A stretch of 64,000 bases of DNA. Origin: Dysidea avara. Taxonomy: Eukaryota; Porifera; Demospongiae; Dictyoceratida; Dysideidae. Of the stretch, positions 54,765 to 64,000 are shown in pieces. The stretch's first letter is position 1. Every line of letters begins with the position of its first letter. The notes beneath the pieces are model-generated. The model was given only the letters and a program-made list of their open reading frames with translations, had not been told where the DNA came from and searched no databases. Position numbers and translations under genes: made by a program. The DNA lies in NCBI RefSeq assembly GCF_963678975.1, contig NC_089276.1:22923059-22987058 (forward strand), read 5' to 3'.

Positions 54765-57700
54765 CTAAGTGACAGATCCTCTTCTGGTAGTTTTCTGAAG
54801 ATCACTTTTTATTTTCCACTTCATCAATTCCATGCATGATACAGCATCCTCCTTGCTGTCATGTCCCCCATCTGTGGAGTAAGTGATTGTAATACTAACA
54901 GTAGGGTTGATGACAATGATGATAATGGATCAACAGTCATGCATGATGTGGATACTACATGGTAAGACTCGTAACATGTAATGCTGAGTGGTATTGACGT
55001 TTCATGAATTGTACAGTATTGTTAACTTAATACTGTAGATTTACGTTTTGGTATATCCTTAGTTTGATGCCTTATGGTTCTAGATAAGGACAAAGTAGTA
55101 ATTTCAAACTGCTAATGAAAGGATTATGCTGGAAAGCTTAATACAGTGTACAGTGCTCCCTTGATTTTCTGAACCTATTATCTGGTTATCCGAACAGTAG
55201 AAATTGATTGTTTTATTAGAGTATTTCATCGTATGTTCTACTAGAACAGGGCTCTGTATCCCTAGGGCACTGCAATATACTCATACCAAGGTATTTAATA
55301 AAGCCACTATATACCAATTGGTTTGATTATCAGAACTTTTGATTATCTGAACATGTCTTGGTCCTCAGGGGGTCATACAATCAAGGGAGCACTGTAATCC
55401 TGGCAATACATATCCACTCATATCATATTTGACCGGTTAATAGTCGCAGCTACTATAACTTTCAGCAAGGAAAACCCTGCAGCTACTATGCGAAGGCCAA
55501 GGGTGGGTACTATGGGCTTGTGTGGCAGCAGCCCACAGCAGTCACAAATGACAGAACTTGTTTAATCATTCTTAAACTATCATTCCTTTAAACTTCTCTC
55601 AAAAACACTATTTACTGGCTAAACAACTCCTTTGCCCGGTTTCTGCTTCAAACATATCTTATCAACACTTGCATCAATATTCAGATACAAGCTGTGGCTC
55701 CTACCCGAGGGTGGCTTTTGTGACACTATTCTAGGCTGTGGAGCGGCTACAATCTAGGGGCAGTTATTATGCACATGTTGCTGTTAGACCTTCAGTGCTG
55801 GTCACTGTAAAGCGCTAATAATAATAATAATAATAAAAGCCACATCTATTAACCAGTCAAATATGGTATGTACTGTAAAAATATATTTCTTCACAAAAGC
55901 ACGATATTTTTTAACAATTAAAATACTTGTGTTGTAAAATACATGGTATTCAAAAAATTTGGATGGTAACAAAAACAGATGCCATGATTTTAACTAAAAT
56001 ATTGCTGGTACCAATATTGGCAGTCCCCGTAACTAGGGAGGGAGAGAGATGACTGAGTGTACAAGAAAGCTACCAAAGATTGTGAAGTCATCAAAATACA
56101 GTTACTGTACATAAAAGCATATCCACTCATACGAAGGCTTTATTAAACTTGCCAGAAATGCATATTAATATTTTATAACAACCAATACATAGATTTCTTT
56201 GAATAACCCCAGGAAATTTATACATTTAAGTACAAATATCACAGATATTTTATACAGTAGTTTAACTTACCAACTTCATCTTGTATGATCTTATGTATGA
56301 ATTCAGCTGTGATGGTACGAAGTGCTCTTTTGTAAGGCAGTCCCAAACGATGAGGGAACACAATAGCAGTGTCAACTACTCGACTGTGAATAATCTAAAG
56401 GGGAAAAATTATGTGTAGATGAACAACATAACAACGGTTCATACAAATACAATACACATGTGAAATATGTGGAGAACCAGTCATAGTAGAGGGAGCGTGT
56501 TTGTTATGTAAATATAAACAGCCATTTAACTATAAACAGAGCTCAGTTATTCACTCTAATAGAATATTCATCTGTTGACAAATAACTCCAATTGAGCAGT
56601 CACTTTGGTGTTTGCATAACTGACAGTCAGACAGTCGCACCGTACATGATAGAACATTGTAGAGGATAAAACTTCTATATACTTTTTTTTTTATTAAGAC
56701 ACAAGTGCTGAAGGTCCCTGGTCCTACAGCCCATACTGTAATTGTGAAACAGTTTTCCTCTTTACAGAACTGACACTTCACAGAAACTATACTTGACTAT
56801 ACTTTTAATGATAGCAAATCACTCTCAAGACTGTGACCAAGCAGGATGGTATCCTCATAGAACAGGTTGAGCAAATCCTGCTGGACATCTTGTAGTCTAG
56901 TAGTGACTGCAATGAAATCCTGAGCAGTCAACCCGCTAAACCTGTAGTGTGGTAACATGGTTACATAAGTATATACTAATATGTTTACGTATTTAGTGTG
57001 TCTGTGCAAGTGTGTGCACATGTATCTCAGCAACAGTCAAACAGTTGGAGTATTTGGTAATTGCAAGATCCACAGTAGTACAAATGCAGTCACTGTTGTT
57101 TTATGTACAGCAAAAAACTATAGTAATGGAGACCCAGTGTCAACTAGGTGAGCAAATTTCAACTGTCCACAATGGGTGAAATTCAGGTTACATTTACAGT
57201 ACAGGAAATACTATCTCTGCTCTAAGAGGACAACTTTTAGCCCTTGACTACAGTACACAAGTGGCCCAGTGTTGCACTAGGTTGTCCATTTCGAATAAAT
57301 TCATTACAAACATTTTAGATTTCTTTGAAACATATATATCATACATATGTAGAACAAGTTTATATACATACATCATACACACATACTTTGTGTTATAATC
57401 CACTATGGGATAGTCAGGTTTGACCAGTTTCTCATACACACTTTCATTATTAGTTCCCACCACAGACACTCTAGTCAACTCCAGTCCAGCAGTAGTGTAA
57501 CACTAAATACAGTAAGATGAACAATAGGTACTCACACACACAGCCCCATGTACAGTACGTTATAGTTAAAGCACCGCCATGCGTGTGTACGAAAAATATA
57601 ACATGAGGGGGCATATCGAGAGGCTAATACAGCACAAGGCAAAGCCAAGTGCTGTATTTGCCTCAAGACACCCCCCGAGTGCTGTATTTTTCATACACAC

Positions 57701-58293
57701 AAGCATAGGTGGTGCTGAAAGTGTTATATTGTACTTGTTGGTTGTCTGGCTTGGAGAGATTTTCTTTAGTACTCAAACCGCTGCAATTTTCAATGACCAG
57801 GATATCAGTAAGTGTTTATATAATCTATTTCTAGTTGTAGAATGAACTAATAGGATTACGTAATTAGGCTAGTTTTAGCGATTTACAATGTTACGTACAT
57901 GATCAATCATGCTGTCTTAGTGGAGTTGTGTTTAAATAGCTTTGTGATCAGACGATCAGTAAGTGTTTATACAATCTATTTCTAGCCATAGGATGAACTG
58001 GTAGAGTTAGTTTGGCTGGTTTTAGCGATTTAGTGTTGTTTTTGTAACATTCCGCAAATAAATTCTCCACATAACTGTACTGTATTTGCCCAATTAGCTG
58101 CATAATTGTTCTGTATGACTTATACAGTACAGTTATGCAGCTGATAAGTACTGTATGAACAACACACTACGCAGCATGATTTTGATCCTTCCACGCAAAG
58201 TACAATATAGTAGATTAATAATACAAACAGTGTTCATCATTCACTACAACACAAATGTATCAACACACACACGCATGCACGCACGCACGCACG

Positions 58294-58337
<44 letters not shown>

Positions 58338-59637
58338 TTTCATACCATCTCACAGTCTAGGGCATACACACATGGTGTGTAGTTCCTCTCACCAGGGTGT
58401 TTACCAGTTTGTACATAACCTGACTCCAGAGGAGGTTTTTCCCCTTTAGTGACATGCATCTGTTAAGGAGACAAATGGAGCACATACAGCATTAATGAAA
58501 TGTGTATAATACACACATACTTATATACCATATAAACATACACACGTACACTGTACGTAATATGTGACCTAATTTTAGAAAACCATCAATGTAAGTACAT
58601 GAATAGATTGTGAGACATTGTACATTATTTTAAACTTTTTAATCCGGTATAAAATGGGAAGGCCAAAAGCTATGAGTCAGAAATTTTCACTACGAATGCA
58701 GCCAACCATAGTGTTTAACTTAGTCCATAGCAAGTTATGCAACTACTGAATAACCAAAATTTAAAGCAACTTTTTCATGACTGTATCTGTAACGCAAGTA
58801 CAGGATTGTGGGCAATTGGTACGTCAATAGAAAGTCATGATGGAGTCTTTAGCTTTAATATACAGTACAACTCATCTTTGCCATTCAAAATGAAATAAGT
58901 ACACATAGAAAAAAAATGTCTCTAGCCTGCATGTTCCAGCTGGCCAGGGGCATTTCAAAGTGCCATAGTGTTCCCAGTCGCTCACACATCTCTAGAAATC
59001 CACCAGCCTGAACAAATCAGTGGCATGGCTGTGGTGTGAATGTGCAGTGCATTGGCCAGGAGACACACTAGTTCATCAGAGGTGAAGTTTGTTGGACACA
59101 CATAAATTTTCACGTGACAAAATTTCATGGTAGCTCTACTAACCATAATAACAGTGAAAAGTACATACTGCAAAATTTTCCAGGTATACGGTATTCACCT
59201 TTCTTACCTTAGCAATTTGACAACCAGATGATCCTCTGTTACCTTGACAACAAGGATAGTATGAAATCACTCCCTCCCCGTACTCTATAGCAAAGTAAAG
59301 ACAACATGTAATGCATGTAGAGTTAGTACATTCACGTGTACACATACATGTATGTATAAACAGTCCATAAATATCCAGCTAAGCACACGTGCACGCACAT
59401 ATAATACACACCACATATATACAAAAGCAAAGCCTTCTGCTGCCATATAAATAGTCATGCCTACCAGTGACTAGGCAACCTGTGCACTACTTAAGAGTCA
59501 GTGTCAGCAAATTCTAGTGGGAGCAAAACTAGTACGCTGCAGAAGGTTGTACTATGCCTCACAGGTGAAAGTGTGGACACCCAAAATTCCACCTGAACCT
59601 TCACGCATTAGCTTCCCCAGTTACTAAAACACCACAT

Positions 59638-59688
<51 letters not shown>

Positions 59689-62600
59689 TGCACCCAAGCA
59701 CACACACATGCCAAACACACACGTACGTGTATCACATGTGTACATGTGACACATGCTGAACAGTGTACTAGTACAGGTCCATACATACGTACTGTACCTC
59801 TCTTTTTCTGTAGCCTCTTAGTATGATAAAAACAATCCTCAATACTCTGGTAGCTGCCACTGTTGTAGATGATGAATGGTTTACCACACCGACAACAAGT
59901 GTGCCTTTGAGCTATACATAGGCACACACACACACACACATGCAGTAACCACAGTGTAATGATAGTTTACTGAGTCACAATTTCCAAATCAAATTTCTAG
60001 AGGTAGTACACTGTACCACCACTAAATATTCTAAGACAAAGTGGATCCTCACTAATCCGAACAGCTCTATTCTCAAATCTGTTCAGACTAGTAAAACTTT
60101 CAATTACTCTAATAAAAATTACTGGAGCTCAGATTGGTGAAGATCCACAGTAATTTCCACCTCCTTTCCAAGGGAAGGGAGTGTAAAAATAAATTGTCTG
60201 ATACTGGACTGATAGTGTAGGTCTGTCACTAACATACAGATATTAAGTATGTGCAAGTCAAAAAATACTGAAGTACACACTACACACACACCATTGGGTC
60301 CTACTGGTTTGATATCGCTACTATTGTCATCAGGTTTCCTCATAATGGACGCCACTCCGGGATCACTAGTTGGTCTAGGATAGCCATTCTCCACTAGTTG
60401 TTCCTCTGTCAACAGGTAGGAGTGCATGTACTGTACAAATATCTCATCTGTAGTAAAACATTATGCACGTAGTATTTGTATACCCACATGCATATGTACA
60501 TTACATTACATTACATTTCAGAGTGTGTGCGTGCGTGTGTGTGCACGCACTCGCGTGCATGTGCACACACGCGCGTGCATGCAAGCAAGCGTGTTTGTTT
60601 ATCAATTGTGCATGTGTGCGTGCGTGCGTGTGTGCACACATCACATCAATACACACATCGTCATACTCACCAGTTAGCACAACTTCCTTCTTCTTTAGTA
60701 TACTATAGTTAGGCAATGTGATCGTACGTGGTTTACTAAGAGACGGAGCAGGAGCTTGCTTAACACCGGTCTTGTTCTTAGTAGACACTTGAGATTGTGA
60801 ACCATAAAACTGTGAGGATGTCATCATAGGGCCACTGGCTACCTTACTAGATGGAGACTCAGTAGTTGATGGAGCAGATGACAGTTTGGGTGAAACAGAA
60901 ATCTGCCTGACAATTTTAGCTTTATCAGAAATACTTTTTTGCTTTACAGCAGTACCTGAAGGAGTTACAGATTTAAAAAGATGTTTTGATGCCAAAGAAA
61001 TTCTGTTCGTTGGATGTGTTGTAGATACGTGATTATCACCTTTTGATTTTACTTTAGCATATCCCTTATCAATCAGTTTCTGTACATGTAAACTAGTTGG
61101 TTTGGTCTTTACAGTGTTATCAGATGTGCCCGTGGTGTCAATTGCTTTTTCATGTGGCAGGTCATCACTGTGTGAAACTGTGTTTGAAGAGTGACCTACT
61201 GTGAGCCTGATTCCTTGTTGCTTTCTAAGTGTCGAACTTTGCTTCAGCTTGCTTTTCTTTGCCATCATTTTACGATCTATTTTCTGCAAAGCTGAATCAA
61301 ATGACGTTTTAGAGGCAGTACTCTTGTTAGGATTATCATCACCAGATGGTGAGATGGTATCTAAACTGAGATTCTTATGGTCATCACTGGAATGTGGATT
61401 AGATTTCTGGTGCGTCTCCATGTTGACCGATGTCTTAAATATTTCATCCAAATAGTATGTACCAACTGGAGGCTTCGTCTCGTATGTCTTCACTTTAGTT
61501 CTCTCCTTCGCTGCATGTACCATAACATTACTGGCTGCAGTTGGTGATGTGGTTTCACTTGATCTTTTCATGGAATGAGTTGTGGATGATTTCTTAGTAA
61601 CATGTGGAGGTCTAGAAATGACTTGTTCTTTACTGGCTTGTTCCCTCAGTCTCTTTAGTGCTATACTGGATAAGTTCATGTACAACATCTTATTGTTGGC
61701 CTTCTTAAACAATGACTGCTCATCCTCCATTCCCTAACAACATACACAACAACTTAACGTAACATGTACTATATATGTACATGTATGTACATACCCACTT
61801 TCCCAATACAGTAAATTGATACACACATTAAATGCACTGTATTGTTCAAGAATTGGAAATACTATGGAATTACTAATGCATGCAAAACTGTACATTGTGT
61901 ATGGAATAATGTTTGCAATACACACCTTCTTATATGCCTTCTCTTCAGATAAAAATTTCAGATACTCATCGATAAAGCTATCAAGAAAATTCTGTCTTAC
62001 AGCAGTCGGGATGCGAGCATTAACTGACACCAACAATCTTGGCCTCTTGGGAGGAGGTGGTGCCGCTACCTTGATAATGAGACCAGCAAGGTTAAAGATG
62101 CTTTCACACACTGAAACAGTGTGTACAGTATAAGGAAGTACGTACCATGACAAATACATACACAAAATTAATGTGTGCACACGTACTAAGTAATACTGAC
62201 AGACGTACTATACAATGCACATACTGTAACATCCACACTACTGGTGTCACTGAGATGGTGGGCCTTGCGTTTCTTTCCAGCATAGATAGAGGTCGGATCA
62301 TTAAGAACTGGATTCTAATATAATAGAACACAATCTTGTGACAAGGAAAGCACAGCAGACAGAGCTACATTCCTATAAATACTCACATCAGTTTAGTGAC
62401 ACAATATAACTACATGGTGCACCATGCTACTACATGTATGCACACTCTATTCACTATTACCCATAAGCCCATTTTTTAAAATTCAGATATCACTAGAAAT
62501 CAATCATCTTGTTTAAGATCTGTTTCAGGGCTAGCTCACAAAGCTGTGAAACAAGCATTAGTTACAAGTTTACAAAAATTACTTATGTATATGTCTATTC

Positions 62601-62822
62601 TATTAGAGTATTTTGTCACAGGTACTCTAAACACTAAATCAAAGGGCTTTGAACAAATTCAACAAATTTATTTATCTGAACACTTTCGTGATGGAACTAC
62701 TATAGCACACACTGAGGTGTTAGGATATTTGAGGTCACACATGCTGTCTGAATAGTAAGACTTACTCCAGTTGATGTGGTCTTGATCTTTGGTCTACCAG
62801 CTGTTACCCCATGCCTCATTAA
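54765..62822 (-). CDS. REXO1-like: REXO1-like DEDDh RNA exonuclease, copy B
   Basis: Exons in coding order are 62766-62822, 62231-62314, 61926-62110, 60671-61733, 60292-60447, 59798-59911, 59208-59284, 58346-58459, 57387-57502, 56803-56941, 56271-56394 and 54765-54871. Phases agree from 61926-62110 onward (730 residues). The join of the first two to it is unsettled and the start codon is unknown. The EloA-BP1-like region ([31 protein letters not shown]) precedes a long Ser/Thr/Lys-rich linker. Next come [16 protein letters not shown], a Cys-rich module ([29 protein letters not shown]) and the exonuclease: [50 protein letters not shown]. All five DEDDh residues are present. REXO1/Rex3 relatives trim nuclear RNA 3' ends, and human REXO1 binds Elongin A. 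Confidence 0.9.
55784..55840 (+). repeat. Retro-tail-like repeat (GACCTTCAGTGCTG ... (AAT)n)
   Basis: TTAGACCTTCAGTGCTGGTC, then TGTAAAGCGC and (TAA)n, resembles 42886-42935 and 44449-44575 on plus and 56693-56742 inverted. These are probably 3' tails of one short retroelement family. Confidence 0.55.
57560..57735. mobile_element. ~175-bp palindromic MITE in copy B
   Basis: AGTTAAAGCACCGCCATGCG at left and GCATAGGTGGTGCT at right are imperfect inverted ends, with AGTGCTGTATTT words between. The homologous intron of copy A holds the inverse of this sequence at 31140-31318. Confidence 0.7.
58260..58335. repeat. (CA)n / (GCAC)n microsatellite beside the ALDCEM exon
   Basis: ACGCACGC runs pass into an (AC)n run of about 17 units, ending 10 bp from the exon border region at 58346. 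Similar GCAC arrays occur at 59636-59690 and GT/GCGT arrays at 60524-60640, all in copy B introns. Confidence 0.9.
59636..59690. repeat. (GCAC)n microsatellite
   Basis: About 12 uninterrupted ACGC/GCAC tetramers lie in a copy B intron. They create long artificial Cys/Arg/Ala/Val frames on the minus strand. Confidence 0.95.
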
Positions 62823-63225
62823 CTGTAATAGTAACATAGAAAATGATATATTCATAACAGTACATGCACACATACTGCTAACAAATTGATAATACTACAC
62901 AGTTGTATAAACTGTCAGTAAACATGTTGTGTAAATGAATTGATGCATGTGTAAGTACACTTGTATCATGCTAAAACAAGTTTCATGTGCAAAGCATGCG
63001 AACCAAAATTCTTGTGAGAGGGGTACACTTTATTGTGAACGTGTATCACATACAATGTGATACAATGGGACCAACCAAAGAATACAAACTGAAGATTAAA
63101 ACATGTATAAGGTCCCAATAAGTTGTATGTCCTGTGTGTACACTAATACACTGTTGAAATGATGACAATACTAACTGTGTATAAAAGGACATACGGTACT
63201 TCATTTCATTCACAATCACAATAAC
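62823..63225. other. No gene recognised; possible copy B intron or upstream region
   Basis: AT-rich with no clear further exon. The start codon of copy B should lie here or beyond the window edge. Confidence 0.4.
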
Positions 63226-63233
63226 ATCTTACA

Positions 63234-63894
63234 CAGAGTTGGGGAAGTTACCTTTTCAAAGTAATATATTACATATTACATAATACTTTCTAGACAATGA
63301 AATATATTACAGTTACATATTACTTAAAATAAAATGTAACTTAATAATATTACATATTAAGTTACTTGTGAAATGTAACTTAATATTATTAGCTGTAAAT
63401 ATTAAAGTTACTGAGTGCAAGTAACTTCATGTACTTTAGTATTATGAATTAAATTAACACTTCAGCATATATGCATGCAAACCACATGTTTTCACACAGA
63501 CGGTGAGCATTAATAGCAATGGTCTATGTGGTCACGTGGTACGCATCAGTCCAATGGACCGGGAAGCATCCTTTAATATAGGTGAAAGGTTAATGGATTG
63601 AGGTAATGGATCACTGAGTAGTTTAATGGATAGTAAATAGCAGTATAAAAGCCATTTGTAATGCATTACTGGCTCATAGTATTATATCGCACTGATCGCT
63701 ACTCATTACCTTGCTCGTTGCTGATCGCTACTCATTGCCTTGCTCGTTACGTAATATTATTACTTTGTTCGTTACTAGTAACAAGTTAATAGTTTCTAAA
63801 AGTAACTTAAGTTATATTACATGCATTTTGCAATGTAGCGTGTTATATTACTTCAACATATTATTATATTACGTAACGTGTTACCCCATCTCTG
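63234..63894. mobile_element. hAT MITE (CAGAGTTGGGG type) with 8-bp target duplication
   Basis: The ends CAGAGTTGGGGAAGTTAC and GTGTTACCCCATCTCTG are inverted. ATCTTACA stands at 63226-63233 and 63895-63902. The interior is made of many TAATATTAC / AAGTTAC words in both orientations. CAGAGNTGGG..GTTAC termini are well known in animal hAT families. Confidence 0.9.
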
Positions 63895-64000
63895 ATCTTA
63901 CACATGTGATGCTTGTCTGTACATCACTTCACATACCCCTGTAATACCAACAACATACAGCACAAGCACTTCTAAAACCTAAGAATTTCCCAGAACACTG

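Noticed and set aside
59601..59939. Cys/Arg/Val-rich 112-codon frame
   Set aside because: Only its first part is a real exon of copy B (59798-59911). The rest is the GCAC microsatellite in the intron.
61816..62133. 105-codon plus frame
   Set aside because: Antisense shadow of the EloA-BP1-like exon of copy B.
62546..62755. 69-codon plus frame within REXO1-like copy B
   Set aside because: Lies in an intron on the opposite strand, starts in low-complexity sequence and has no recognised motif.

Overview
The window looks like AT-rich nuclear DNA from an invertebrate animal. Genes are split by many short-to-medium introns with ordinary GT/AG sites, intergenic DNA is full of non-LTR retrotransposons and hairpin (foldback/MITE) DNA transposons, and there is no operon structure. 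The NACHT-LRR gene and the general texture would suit a sponge or another early-branching metazoan. That placement is inference, since no rRNA or mitochondrial marker is present.

Layout. 0.4-1.4 kb: decayed hAT/ZMYM-type transposase (minus). 1.6-2.3 kb: TA-flanked inverted-repeat element. 4.2-6.4 kb: large NACHT-LRR (NLR) exon on plus. 7.4-17.9 kb: a seven-exon LEPROT/Vps55-like gene on minus, assembled by eye, with two 23-bp microexons and several mobile elements in its introns. 18.6-22.5 kb: decayed APE/RT non-LTR retrotransposon with a zinc-finger ORF1 (minus). 22.7-23.3 kb: hAT-like MITE. 25.2-25.9 kb: unidentified candidate exons. 25.9-34.4 kb: REXO1-like RNA exonuclease copy A (minus, 3' half only), with an uninterrupted (CTG)349 tract inside an intron and a 24-bp minisatellite. 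36.2-36.5 kb: Harbinger-type MITE. 38.1-48.5 kb: nest of foldback elements holding a second retrotransposon, a 390-bp near-perfect palindrome and a hAT-like MITE. 50.6-52.9 kb: third decayed retrotransposon. 53.1-53.9 kb: broken YqaJ-type exonuclease gene split by a Harbinger-type MITE. 54.7-62.8 kb: REXO1-like copy B (minus), with EloA-BP1-like region, Cys-rich module and complete DEDDh exonuclease. 63.2-63.9 kb: hAT MITE with perfect 8-bp target duplication.

Likely working genes are the NLR (innate sensing), the LEPROT/Vps55 homologue (endosomal membrane trafficking) and REXO1-like copy B (nuclear RNA 3' end processing). Copy A keeps an open catalytic reading frame but has no visible N-terminal half here. 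I see no link between these genes beyond adjacency; A and B are tandem paralogues with matching intron positions. All exon borders were called by eye from splice consensus and reading-frame continuity, with no transcript data.
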